DNA of 43,888 nt from a virus. Position numbers and translations under genes: made by a program. The notes below the pieces were generated by a model. That model saw only the letters and a list, made by a program, of their open reading frames with translations. It had not been told where the DNA came from and did not search any database. The stretch is from the IMG/VR virus record IMGVR_UViG_3300049845_000144, positions 1 through 43,888 of that record. The stretch is one strand, 5' to 3'. Positions 23,736-30,547 of this stretch are shown piece after piece (position 1 is the first letter of the stretch; the number at the start of each line of letters is the position of its first letter).

Positions 23736-25499
23736 TTATACTTTGGAAATTATGTCCTCGTACTTAACATGAATCGCATCACCTTGACGACCAGATACAG
23801 GTGACACCTCAAATCGACCATAAGTCGGTTTTGCTGAAATTACACCGACACCATCACCTTTACCTTCTCTTCTAAACTTAATTTTGTCGCCTATATGGTA
23901 ATGATCCTCGCTAGATGTACTTTCTTCATCTGGAAGTGTATCGATTCTTGTTCTTGGCGCCATTGTAGTAATCTTTTTACCTTTGAACGGTGAGCGATCA
24001 AAAGTTTCAACATCTGTTTTACCAACTCTACCTTTGATATTAACTTTGTCATCCCTCTTAATACCAGAAGTTGTGGTAAACATTTTAACTAACTTACCAT
24101 CATCTGTTTTTGCGGTGATAATAAATTTAGTTCCACCCCATGCACCCTGTGATTCGTAAGAGAATACACTTATCACTGTTCCATTAACATTAATTTTGTC
24201 ACCCTCATTACCAGCATATTCATCTTTTAAAGTTGACATTAGGCTTTGTTTAGCTTTCAATGCGCCCATTTCTTTCTCGTGCATCATCACACCAGCAGCC
24301 AAATAACCAGTCATCCTTAGTGTATTGGTTTCGGATTTTGCCAACTTACTAATGTTATTCCAAAATTCCTCTTTAGAAGCTTTTGGATGATTTTTCATCC
24401 AATCAATAATTTTTTCTGCCTCTTCCTCTTCTTTTTTCGTGTAATGAATCTTAAAATGCTCTGAATAACTCATTCCTCGAGGAATAGGTGTTGGTGGGTT
24501 GAAATGCTGATTAACTCTCATTGCGGTTGAAATACCACTATAACCGGCGTTTTGATTTGATAAGAAACCATGTTCTCTTGTTGAATGAAGAGATGCCGCA
24601 ACAATAGACTTGGTATCATATGAAGGGATACTGCGGCGGCCACCGCCACCATATTCACTATCTTCGAAACCACCCAGAGAATTTTCTAGGTTGTATAACA
24701 TTTCAGCATAGTTGGCGTAACTGTTTGGATCTTGATGACCCAAGAAATCTTTAAGACAAGATCTACCAACTTCCATGTATTTGCGACCCTTTTTAACAAC
24801 AAACGTCGCGACTCGACGCGCCTTCTTTTTACAATGATCACAAGTCAAGTCATGATCATCAGCAAATCGCATTGGCATCTTGTGCCCCGGTGCTGTTTTT
24901 GAGAGGATAGAAGCTGATCCTTCAAGAGGTTCTCTTTTACCCACAAAAGACCAACCAGCTAGTTTGGGGGTTTCACCATCCAAAGTAACTTTGACAAAGT
25001 CCATGTACGTATCAATTATTGGCATTCCATCTTGATCGTAGTCGGGGTGATCGGGATCAGGGTTCTTTGGTGGAACCTTTTTTGAATAAACCTCACTTTT
25101 GTTTATGGTTATTGGTTTTACATTTAATTTCTTTGCGATCTTATTTAGTTTTTCGATTTTCTTTTCTAACAGATCCATGTTATGCAAAGGAATTTCATAT
25201 TCCTTTGTTTCGATCTTTTCTGGTTCTTGAGAGTCTGGTAAATCTTCGGCACCATTATCATTAACAACAACAGGTGCCTTCTTTTGTGGTTCTTTTTCTT
25301 TTGTTGGTTCTGTAGTGGTTGTAGTCGATGATATTCCCTTCTTACCGACGTATTTTTTCATAGCATCTTCTGTTTTTTTAGTTGCAATGATTTTACCACC
25401 AACATAAACAACCCAAACGTCTCTGTGATCTAGGTATTTTATTGTTCCGTCGGGTATATTGGTGTTTGCTTCCGATAAAAAGTCTTTAAATGAAATCAT
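23736..25499 (-). CDS. CTS-tagged zinc-ribbon/OB-like protein (587 aa)
   Basis: The ATG at 25499 is chosen because GGAGAAAGAC precedes it and the product then begins MISFKDFLSE, a CTS-like helix ending in L-S-E. Residues about 35-120 are low in complexity. At about 218-258, 'DLTCDHCKKKARRVATFVV' followed by 'MEVGRSCLKDFLG' is a zinc-binding domain I recall from many phage and plasmid proteins of unknown function. A Gly/Ser linker follows, then a helical region with 'YSEHFKIHYTKKEEEEAEKI'. The C-terminal half has two or three small beta-barrels ('GDKINVNGTVISVFSYES'). The tag suggests packaging in the head despite the location among replication genes. Confidence 0.75.
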   Translation of the reverse strand: MISFKDFLSEANTNIPDGTIKYLDHRDVWVVYVGGKIIATKKTEDAMKKYVGKKGISSTTTTTEPTKEKEPQKKAPVVVNDNGAEDLPDSQEPEKIETKEYEIPLHNMDLLEKKIEKLNKIAKKLNVKPITINKSEVYSKKVPPKNPDPDHPDYDQDGMPIIDTYMDFVKVTLDGETPKLAGWSFVGKREPLEGSASILSKTAPGHKMPMRFADDHDLTCDHCKKKARRVATFVVKKGRKYMEVGRSCLKDFLGHQDPNSYANYAEMLYNLENSLGGFEDSEYGGGGRRSIPSYDTKSIVAASLHSTREHGFLSNQNAGYSGISTAMRVNQHFNPPTPIPRGMSYSEHFKIHYTKKEEEEAEKIIDWMKNHPKASKEEFWNNISKLAKSETNTLRMTGYLAAGVMMHEKEMGALKAKQSLMSTLKDEYAGNEGDKINVNGTVISVFSYESQGAWGGTKFIITAKTDDGKLVKMFTTTSGIKRDDKVNIKGRVGKTDVETFDRSPFKGKKITTMAPRTRIDTLPDEESTSSEDHYHIGDKIKFRREGKGDGVGVISAKPTYGRFEVSPVSGRQGDAIHVKYEDIISKV

Positions 25500-25522
25500 G
25501 TCTTTCTCCACAACAAGATTCA

Positions 25523-25636
25523 TTATTTATTCTTTTCTTCCCAACGTTTGACAAGTTCACGCACAATATCGATAATAAACGGAGCCACAATGATTAGGCC
25601 CAGAATAATACCAGCAGTTTGAAGTTGTAGTACCAT
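25523..25636 (-). CDS. Small single-span membrane peptide (37 aa)
   Basis: Short reading frame from the ATG at 25636 with AAAAGGACGAATAA upstream. One hydrophobic helix ('AGIILGLIIVAPFIIDIV') is followed by a charged tail ('RELVKRWEEKNK'), the layout of a small membrane protein with a cytoplasmic C-terminus. It sits between the 76-residue gene and the CTS zinc-ribbon gene. Function unknown. Confidence 0.65.
   Translation of the reverse strand: MVLQLQTAGIILGLIIVAPFIIDIVRELVKRWEEKNK
25524..25531 (-). promoter_or_regulatory. Late-like octamer AATAAATA before the CTS zinc-ribbon gene
   Basis: AATAAATA (one mismatch to TATAAATA) lies 25 bases before the ATG at 25499, overlapping the end of the 37-residue gene. 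It could give late expression of a head-targeted protein inside an early block; chance is possible in AT-rich DNA. Confidence 0.3.
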
Positions 25637-25637
25637 T

Positions 25638-25868
25638 TTATTCGTCCTTTTTATTGATTCGCTTAACTAGTTCATTGAGCAACAGAACCATATTACCGTT
25701 TCCACCGATTTGGTTACTATATGCATGTTCAGTCACCCTAAATCTGACAGGGTATGGTATGCTGCCATCATCAGGTGTTACATGCAACTGAAGTACAAAA
25801 TATTCAGTTGACCCATCATTTTGAGAGTGCTCACAAGCAGCAGTATCAATTTCGGCGGTAATTTTCAT
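25638..25868 (-). CDS. Unknown small protein (76 aa)
   Basis: The ATG at 25868 (MKITAEIDTAACEHSQ) overlaps the upstream stop as TGATG and follows GGGAAAA. The sequence looks like a compact beta-sandwich or barrel ('TEYFVLQLHVTPDDGSIPY') with a C-terminal helix ending in Lys/Asp. No family recognised. Confidence 0.68.
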   Translation of the reverse strand: MKITAEIDTAACEHSQNDGSTEYFVLQLHVTPDDGSIPYPVRFRVTEHAYSNQIGGNGNMVLLLNELVKRINKKDE

Positions 25869-26068
25869 CACTTTTCCCAATATATGAGTTCTTGATGCGA
25901 ACACTTCGTGCATTTATAAAGATCCCAGCGACCATAATATGCAGCATGATCAAATTTCAGTTGATGGCTACACACTGCAGATTTACCAACATCTTCTCCA
26001 GCAGAAACCAAGTTCAACTCTCCGAGTATAAAACCATCGTCGACCTTTTCAAAATTATTTTTTGTCAT
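25868..26068 (-). CDS. Small zinc-ribbon-like protein (66 aa)
   Basis: From the ATG at 26068 (MTKNNFEKVDDGFILGEL), the protein contains C...H and 'YKCTKCSHQELIYWEK', a CxxC pair near the C-terminus that with an earlier Cys/His could bind zinc. The frame is open further upstream through the palindromic repeat at 26077-26105, and an ATG at 26086 is an alternative start. Neither has a classical ribosome-binding site, so translation probably couples to the preceding gene, whose TAA ends two bases before. Function unknown. Confidence 0.6.
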   Translation of the reverse strand: MTKNNFEKVDDGFILGELNLVSAGEDVGKSAVCSHQLKFDHAAYYGRWDLYKCTKCSHQELIYWEK

Positions 26069-26069
26069 G

Positions 26070-26306
26070 TTATTTTGCCGGATCATATGATCCGGCCGGA
26101 TCATAGCTTCCATGAATAAAACACCCTTCGCGGCCACAGCCACAAACAGCAACATATTCTAGTCTTTTAGGAACGATCTCACCTCGCTTAATTCGGGCAT
26201 TCTGGACAGATTCGTCATGTTTAATAATTGCCATATCGGTCATCGTATAGAACCGAGAACCACGTCTAGATGTTTTTCTTGACTTTGCAACATTTTCGAG
26301 TTTCAT
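26070..26306 (-). CDS. Small basic protein with Cys cluster and C-terminal GSYDPA repeat (78 aa)
   Basis: Starts at 26306 with AAGGAG upstream; the ATG overlaps the HD-hydrolase stop. The N-terminal half is basic ('SRKTSRRGSRFYTMTD'). 'VCGCGREGC' is a likely metal site. The C-terminus ends in a duplicated six-residue unit, GSYDPA-GSYDPA, encoded by the 18-base-spaced repeat at 26077-26105. The repeat may be a recent insertion that extended the gene. Function unknown. Confidence 0.66.
   Translation of the reverse strand: MKLENVAKSRKTSRRGSRFYTMTDMAIIKHDESVQNARIKRGEIVPKRLEYVAVCGCGREGCFIHGSYDPAGSYDPAK
26077..26105. repeat. Palindrome plus direct repeat (GCCGGATCATA)
   Basis: A perfect 20-base palindrome (GCCGGATCAT/ATGATCCGGC) at 26077-26096 is followed by a second copy of GCCGGATCATA at 26095-26105, 18 bases after the first. 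It is GC-rich in an AT-rich region and stays in frame in the 78-residue gene. It covers the upstream region of the next gene, so an RNA hairpin here could influence translation. Confidence 0.75.
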
Positions 26307-26737
26307 ACCAACTCCTTTAATTCAATATACATTTCATTGTACTTTTTCATTCGAGCGACATCTTTGTCAGTGATACCTTTCAGTCGGCGAATGTCACTGT
26401 TATGCCGAAGGTCGGCAAGTTTAACGGCAATTGCATCTTTGTTGGTTTTAATTCCATCAACATACTCTCGATGCGACTGACCTTTAATTTTTGTCAATAA
26501 CCTCAATGTTTCAACCACTCTGATACTGAACCCCATTGAGTAAAGATCGGTGAAAGTGACATCTGAATCTTCAACAACATCATGCATCACAGCAATAGCC
26601 ATCAACTCCATATCATCTGACTTGAGGTAGTGCATCACTTTCAAAGGGTGCAGAATATAAGGCATTCCACCTTTATCAAATTGACCCATATGTTTTTCAG
26701 AAGCAAGCGCGATTGCTTTCGCTAGAATTTCTTTCAT
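26303..26737 (-). CDS. HD-domain (p)ppGpp hydrolase-like protein (SpoT/MESH1 type, 144 aa)
   Basis: The protein has the motif set of the hydrolase domain of RelA/SpoT proteins: 'HMGQFDKGGMPYILHPLKV' (H30), the HD signature 'MHDVVEDSD' (H52, D53, E56, D57) and 'VKLADLRHN' (K106 to N113). These ligate Mn2+ and bind the guanosine moiety in MESH1 and SpoT. No synthetase domain is present, so it would be a stand-alone hydrolase removing the 3'-pyrophosphate. Start: ATG at 26737 (TAATG overlap with the radical-SAM gene). Family is confident; the (p)ppGpp substrate is inferred from motif similarity. Confidence 0.87.
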   Translation of the reverse strand: MKEILAKAIALASEKHMGQFDKGGMPYILHPLKVMHYLKSDDMELMAIAVMHDVVEDSDVTFTDLYSMGFSIRVVETLRLLTKIKGQSHREYVDGIKTNKDAIAVKLADLRHNSDIRRLKGITDKDVARMKKYNEMYIELKELV

Positions 26738-27222
26738 TATTTTGCCCTCATAAAAACTTCGTCTTGTGGCAGTGGACAATTCTTGAGCCACCGCATACCA
26801 CTTTTAACTTTCCAACCTTCGGAATTCACTTTCCCAGGCGACACGGTAGAGAACATGTTAATTCGGAGAGCCTTGCCCTCAGTATTCACAAGTTCATTGA
26901 ATTTGTTAAATGGGTCAACGTCTTTTCTACTATGTAATGTCACGGTGAGACCATCGACAATACCCAAAATCTCAACCAACGCTTCCGCATCATCGGTTTT
27001 TGCAGTATAAACGTAAATTGGTGCACTAGATTGTGCCCTAATGTCCTTTACGACTTGCTTGATTTTTTCAGGGAAGAGTAGCGGTTCACCACCTGTCAAA
27101 AGAAACTCGTCATAGACGGAATAATCTTCACAAATGGGAAGTGCTGTCAAATCCCAATCTTTATTGCAGCAACCGCGGCATGTTCTGTTACAGTCTGCGG
27201 TTAAAAGAAGTCTGAGTTTCAT
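26737..27222 (-). CDS. Mini radical-SAM protein (161 aa)
   Basis: The N-terminal 'TADCNRTCRGCCN' provides the C-x3-C-x2-C [4Fe-4S] site (C11, C15, C18), and 'FLLTGGEPLLF' is the SAM-binding GGEP motif. A partial TIM-barrel pattern follows ('PIYVYTAKTDDAEAL', 'LTVTLHSRKDV'). At 161 residues it is much shorter than most radical-SAM enzymes and lacks an obvious auxiliary cluster. Possible roles are activase-type or a partner for the neighbouring QueE-like enzyme. It has its own promoter (27257-27286) and is followed by the HD hydrolase gene. Confidence 0.86.
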   Translation of the reverse strand: MKLRLLLTADCNRTCRGCCNKDWDLTALPICEDYSVYDEFLLTGGEPLLFPEKIKQVVKDIRAQSSAPIYVYTAKTDDAEALVEILGIVDGLTVTLHSRKDVDPFNKFNELVNTEGKALRINMFSTVSPGKVNSEGWKVKSGMRWLKNCPLPQDEVFMRAK

Positions 27223-27256
27223 TTAAAAAATCTCTGGTTGTATTCAATGAAATTCA

Positions 27257-27286
27257 ATTCTAACACAACAACCTAGGTTATTGCAA
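27257..27286 (-). promoter_or_regulatory. Promoter before the mini radical-SAM gene
   Basis: TTGCAA at 27281-27286, an 18-base spacer, and TAGAAT at 27257-27262 with TG just upstream (TGTTAGAAT, extended -10). The GTTGTGTTAnAATTGA stretch matches the promoters at 23688 and 32966. The following 35-base leader is AT-rich. Confidence 0.75.
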
Positions 27287-27299
27287 CAGCGGATATAAC

Positions 27300-27785
27300 T
27301 TACTGTTTTTCATAAGGAAACACAAACCAATCCTTGTTGTTATTACGATCAAATGGGATGGAAAAGTAATCGACATTTGTTTCCTGACCTACATTAAACC
27401 AAACAGACGCATATTTGATTGTTGGTTGCGGTGGTGTATAGCACCAATGTAGTTCAAGTGAAGTGTTAATAAAATTTTGAAGTGAAGACATTGTTTTACC
27501 AGAATCAACAATATCTTCAACAAACAAAATATTTTTGCCACCGTTCAAAACTAACGTTCCCCACACTTGGTTCAAATCATTTCCAGCCGCAACGTTGTCT
27601 CTATATGATAAGGGAACACTCCAACAAGGAACCTCAAAATGATGACTAATCATAACAGCTGGGATCATTCCACCACGCATGATTCCGACCACAATATCTG
27701 GCTTGAAAGTAGATTCATCGATTTGTTTAATCAAGCCTTTAACTTTGTGATCGTACAAGTTCCATGTTATATACTCTTTATTCAT
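27300..27785 (-). CDS. Phosphoribosyltransferase (type I PRTase, 161 aa)
   Basis: The PRPP-binding loop is 'LFVEDIVDSGKTMSS' (E90 to T98), and 'VVGIMRGGMIPAVMISH' near 32-48 is the conserved hood/loop segment of purine PRTases. Length is typical of xanthine/hypoxanthine-guanine PRTases (about 150-180 residues). The likely reaction is base plus PRPP to nucleoside monophosphate. The base could be a purine or, given the adjacent QueE-like gene, a deazapurine, though that is inference. AGGAG precedes the ATG. A hairpin separates it from queE. Confidence 0.88.
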   Translation of the reverse strand: MNKEYITWNLYDHKVKGLIKQIDESTFKPDIVVGIMRGGMIPAVMISHHFEVPCWSVPLSYRDNVAAGNDLNQVWGTLVLNGGKNILFVEDIVDSGKTMSSLQNFINTSLELHWCYTPPQPTIKYASVWFNVGQETNVDYFSIPFDRNNNKDWFVFPYEKQ

Positions 27786-27805
27786 GTGATCTCCTAATGT
27801 ACGTA

Positions 27806-27837
27806 AAATCGATCATTAACTGCGTAATGATCGATTT
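27806..27837 (-). terminator. Hairpin between queE-like gene and PRTase gene
   Basis: A 13-bp perfect stem (AAATCGATCATTA / TAATGATCGATTT) with a six-base loop is followed on the minus strand by TTTTACG. It starts next to the QueE stop and is a likely (leaky) terminator. Confidence 0.65.
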
Positions 27838-27838
27838 A

Positions 27839-28732
27839 TCATACACCCACCGTGTTTTTCCAAATGATAGCATGAAGCCTTCCGCTAACATGGTATCCTT
27901 TCTGAATGGCAATGTTAGCAATTTGACTAATAACAGAGCTGTTTTCCTGCTGATCTTTTGTTGCACCAACGGGCATCACATACACCGGAAAATCAACACC
28001 CATGTCTCTTAGTTCAGCAACTCTTTGGTCTAATTCTGTCCAAGATCGATTGTCAGCATTCATAACAAACTTCAAATGACCGTATGGGTTCAAGTCGTAA
28101 TATTCTTTTATAACATGTGGTTTCCAAGCCCTTGAAGGTTTTTCACCAGCCACATTTAACAACTTAGGAGAAATGTTCCAACACAATTGAAAACTTCCGT
28201 GCTTATACCAATCGAGGAAATCTTTACCTATCGATTGCGTACCATTCGTTTCAATTTGAATACATCTAGGACCATTACCATACTCTAAAATCGTTTGGTA
28301 AATATCAACTATTTGTTTTTGCCACAACATTGGTTCGCCACCAGTGAAACAAAGATCCATTTCATTTTTAGTGAACGGATTAATCCAACTGCCTCGGCCA
28401 TCCATTGTGCTACGATAAAGAAAGTCGTTGATTTCTTTTCGGTAGAACTCGTCTGCGTCTTTGTATGTTGTTGCGAGGTGTTTGAATTTCTTAGACCATG
28501 AGTAACCTGAGTCACATCCCTTCTCAAATACAGGAAGGTCTTTTATGCTTTTATACATACTCGCATCAATGAACTGAGGTAGTTCCCAACTAGACTTATC
28601 ATTCGGATGATCTTGCATAAACCCGTTACACTCAAGGTTGCATCCAAAAAACCTAACCCAAATAGACAACACACCAGTTCGGATACCTTCACCTTGAACC
28701 GATCTGAATACAGGCTCACCAATTCTAATCAT
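27839..28732 (-). CDS. queE: QueE-like 7-carboxy-7-deazaguanine synthase (radical SAM, 297 aa)
   Basis: QueE makes CDG, the first deazaguanine intermediate of preQ0/queuosine synthesis. 'EPVFRSVQGEG' and 'SIWVRFFGCNLEC' are QueE hallmarks, and 'LCFTGGEPML' is the SAM motif. The cluster is unusual: C31 and C35 are followed by a 37-residue insertion before C73 in 'GCDSGYSW', which corresponds to the third Cys and the CDxxYSW segment of normal QueE (C-x3-C-x2-C). ATG 28732 is preferred over the upstream frame start at 28750 because of GGAG eight bases before it. No QueC, QueD or FolE is in the window. Confidence 0.88.
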   Translation of the reverse strand: MIRIGEPVFRSVQGEGIRTGVLSIWVRFFGCNLECNGFMQDHPNDKSSWELPQFIDASMYKSIKDLPVFEKGCDSGYSWSKKFKHLATTYKDADEFYRKEINDFLYRSTMDGRGSWINPFTKNEMDLCFTGGEPMLWQKQIVDIYQTILEYGNGPRCIQIETNGTQSIGKDFLDWYKHGSFQLCWNISPKLLNVAGEKPSRAWKPHVIKEYYDLNPYGHLKFVMNADNRSWTELDQRVAELRDMGVDFPVYVMPVGATKDQQENSSVISQIANIAIQKGYHVSGRLHAIIWKNTVGV

Positions 28733-28756
28733 TATAATTCTCCAACTCAAAAATAC

Positions 28757-28785
28757 ATTATATCAGTTTAACTATTTTCTTTCAA
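28757..28785 (-). promoter_or_regulatory. Sigma70-type promoter for the queE-like gene
   Basis: TTGAAA (28780-28785), a 17-base spacer and TATAAT (28757-28762), with TGA before the -10 (TGATATAAT, extended -10). The -35 lies in the end of the upstream 67-residue gene. The leader to the ATG at 28732 is about 20 bases. Confidence 0.82.
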
Positions 28786-28971
28786 ATGTCTGCTTTGAAT
28801 GATCAAATAATCAACCCAGTTACCTGCGCTATCTTCCGATTCAAAAAACCTAAATTGAGACCATTTAAATGTCTCGTTAAATGCATGTACTAAAATCATG
28901 TTGTTTTCTTGATTGACAGACACCTTGAAGACCCAATCGTCTTTTCTAACTGGATCGAGTGAAGTGATCAT
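28768..28971 (-). CDS. Unknown small protein (67 aa)
   Basis: The ATG at 28971 (MITSLDPVRKDDW) is preferred to a TTG at 28983, because the latter lies in the terminator stem. The ribosome-binding site is poor. The product is a beta-rich small protein ('WVFKVSVNQENNMILVHAFN', 'FRFFESEDSAGNWVDYLI') with no family recognised. It lies between hsp20 and queE, with a terminator before it and a promoter inside its end. Confidence 0.6.
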   Translation of the reverse strand: MITSLDPVRKDDWVFKVSVNQENNMILVHAFNETFKWSQFRFFESEDSAGNWVDYLIIQSRHLKENS

Positions 28972-28981
28972 TATACACCAC

Positions 28982-29015
28982 AAAAATCACGGACCAGAAT
29001 TGGTCCGTGATTTTT
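28982..29015 (-). terminator. Rho-independent terminator after hsp20
   Basis: A perfect 15-bp stem (AAAAATCACGGACCA / TGGTCCGTGATTTTT) has a four-base loop, a GC core and a terminal T-run on the minus strand. It begins seven bases after the hsp20 stop and could also act in the opposite direction. Confidence 0.88.
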
Positions 29016-29022
29016 CGATAAG

Positions 29023-29514
29023 TTACTCCTTAGGAAGTGACTTGGCTGGTTTGATTGTCTTAATGTCAGCTTCATCTGCTTCAGAAATGTCCACTTTTCG
29101 TGGTTTCTTCTCTTCTGGAATAATTTGTTCTAACCACACACGAAGCATTCCATTAACCAAAGATGCATTTTTCACAACAATTGAGTCAGCCAAAGTGAAT
29201 GATCTCTCAAATGCACGTTCAGCTATACCTTTGTGAATGAATGTGTCCATTGCTGTTTCGTCTGCAGTGACATTACCTTTAATCACAAGCTCATTTTCTT
29301 TGGTTGTAATGTCGATGTCTGTTTTTCCAAATCCAGCAACAGCCATTTCAATACTGTAGTGATTGTCATCCAACTTACGAATATTGTATGGAGGCCAGTT
29401 AGGAACCTTCTTCCATGCTTCATCAGTCATACGATTGATTTCAGCAAAGAATGGATCAAAACCGACCCAAGATGCTAATTGTGGAAGTGATGCGGATGTT
29501 AGTTTTAATGTCAT
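29023..29514 (-). CDS. hsp20: Small heat-shock protein (Hsp20/IbpA type, 163 aa)
   Basis: ATP-independent holdase chaperone. 'PPYNIRKLDDNHYSIEMAVAGF' begins the alpha-crystallin domain. 'DIDITTKENELVIKG' and 'FERSFTLADSIVVKNASLVN' with 'GMLRVWLEQIIPEE' complete it, ending in the conserved G-x-L and an I-x-P-like motif. The length is that of IbpA homologues. Small heat-shock genes next to the clamp/regA cluster are common in T4-superfamily phages of marine bacteria. It is flanked by hairpins on both sides, so it is probably transcribed with its own regulation. Confidence 0.93.
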   Translation of the reverse strand: MTLKLTSASLPQLASWVGFDPFFAEINRMTDEAWKKVPNWPPYNIRKLDDNHYSIEMAVAGFGKTDIDITTKENELVIKGNVTADETAMDTFIHKGIAERAFERSFTLADSIVVKNASLVNGMLRVWLEQIIPEEKKPRKVDISEADEADIKTIKPAKSLPKE

Positions 29515-29544
29515 AATAGTCTCCTTAGACGACTTTTAATGTAA

Positions 29545-29589
29545 CCAGACCCCAATTGGGCATCTGGTATTTGGGAACCATTCCCAAAT
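29545..29589 (-). terminator. Tandem hairpins before hsp20
   Basis: Two adjacent inverted repeats occur: ATTTGGGAA/TTCCCAAAT (29569-29589, three-base loop), and CCAGA..CCC-AATT-GGG..TCTGG (29545-29567). A following TTACATTAAAAG has few T's. They form a likely terminator or mRNA-structure region between the 118-residue gene and hsp20. Confidence 0.55.
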
Positions 29590-29594
29590 TCATT

Positions 29595-29951
29595 TTACTT
29601 CTTAACCTTCTTTACTTTTGTCTTTTTGGCAACTGGTTCTGTTGCCGTAACTTCTTCTACAATAGGTTCGACAACCGTATTAACAGGGACAGGTGGAATC
29701 AACTCCTTATCCTTAGTTATCACAAAAGACAAACTTTCAGCTTTCTTATACAATGCAACAAATGGATTTTCGTCCTCAACATATGGAACATTTACGCTGA
29801 AAATTTCTTTCTGTTCTTTGTCACCTTCTTTTGCGAAGACAGCAATCCAAGCGTTCCACCCTTCTTCTTTTGAACCCCAAATTCTCTGGATCCTAAAATA
29901 GGCATCCTTGTAGGTTACGGCTGGTGTTTTATATGTTGCAGTTATTCCCAT
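29595..29951 (-). CDS. Unknown protein with Lys-rich tail (118 aa)
   Basis: Not recognised. The first 75 residues look like a compact beta-rich domain ('AYFRIQRIWGSKEEGWNAWI', 'EIFSVNVPYVEDENPF'). The end is a Pro/Val/Glu linker followed by a Lys-rich tail (KKTKVKKVKK). It starts three bases after the 60-residue gene, with AAAGGAATAACAA before the ATG. Small phage proteins of this layout are often tail or assembly factors, but nothing specific supports this. Confidence 0.68.
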   Translation of the reverse strand: MGITATYKTPAVTYKDAYFRIQRIWGSKEEGWNAWIAVFAKEGDKEQKEIFSVNVPYVEDENPFVALYKKAESLSFVITKDKELIPPVPVNTVVEPIVEEVTATEPVAKKTKVKKVKK

Positions 29952-29954
29952 TTG

Positions 29955-30137
29955 TTATTCCTTTGGTGCCTCTTTGTTTTCTGGCTCTGGAGCAGGTAGC
30001 TGTGGTGCCGCCTGCATTTGTAGTTTCTGAATCAAAGCCATGCTATGTTTTGCTGGCAGTTCACTAAGTGCACCAACAATTAAATTTGCTTCAGTTACAG
30101 AAACTTCTAGTTTAATAAAAATGTCCTTCTCATCCAT
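29955..30137 (-). CDS. Unknown small protein (60 aa)
   Basis: AAGGAGATTCATTATG gives a firm start. One amphipathic helix pair ('SVTEANLIVGALSELPAKHS') is followed by a Pro/Glu-rich tail. The helix segment resembles short phage proteins of unknown function. It lies directly after regA and before the 118-residue gene and is probably co-transcribed with them. Confidence 0.68.
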   Translation of the reverse strand: MDEKDIFIKLEVSVTEANLIVGALSELPAKHSMALIQKLQMQAAPQLPAPEPENKEAPKE

Positions 30138-30148
30138 AATGAATCTCC

Positions 30149-30547
30149 TTATCGTTTACTTCCTATTGAATATTTAGCTACCAACTGCCAATCGTTTTTC
30201 TCTTTATACGGTAAAATCTTTATGTTGGACAGGTTTAGTCTGTCACTGATCATATTTTTATTTATGACAGTAATCAAACCCCATTCCTCTAGTAGATTAA
30301 TAATCGTATTTCTTCGTTGCCTATCTTCTTCACTAAAGGTTGACTCTTTTCCATCTAGCAAAAACATCTCTTTAAAGTGGGTTATGTAATAGCGACCCCT
30401 CTTATGTAAGATATGACAAGACTGATATAATTTGCGATCTTTTTTGGACGCAACACCAATTCTCGTCAATGTTTCTTTTATCTTGAGAAAGGTATCTGGT
30501 TCATCAATTATAACTTCTACAAAATTATCTAAATTTGGCTCCATCAT
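30149..30547 (-). CDS. regA: RegA translational repressor
   Basis: RNA-binding protein that blocks ribosome access on early mRNAs. 'PDTFLKIKETLTRIGVASKK' and 'LYQSCHILHKRGRYYITHFKEM' match T4 RegA almost residue for residue, and 'EWGLITVINKN' and 'QLVAKYSIGSKR' complete the fold. ATG 30547 (or 30544) is preferred over the GTG at 30553 because AGGGTGG would then act as the ribosome-binding site. The gene overlaps the end of gene 62. In T4 regA precedes gene 43; here the polymerase is about 9 kb away. Confidence 0.95.
   Translation of the reverse strand: MMEPNLDNFVEVIIDEPDTFLKIKETLTRIGVASKKDRKLYQSCHILHKRGRYYITHFKEMFLLDGKESTFSEEDRQRRNTIINLLEEWGLITVINKNMISDRLNLSNIKILPYKEKNDWQLVAKYSIGSKR

Noticed and set aside
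28971-28983. TTG start at 28983 for the 67-residue gene
   Set aside because: It falls in the T-run and stem end of the terminator after hsp20; the ATG at 28971 is more plausible.
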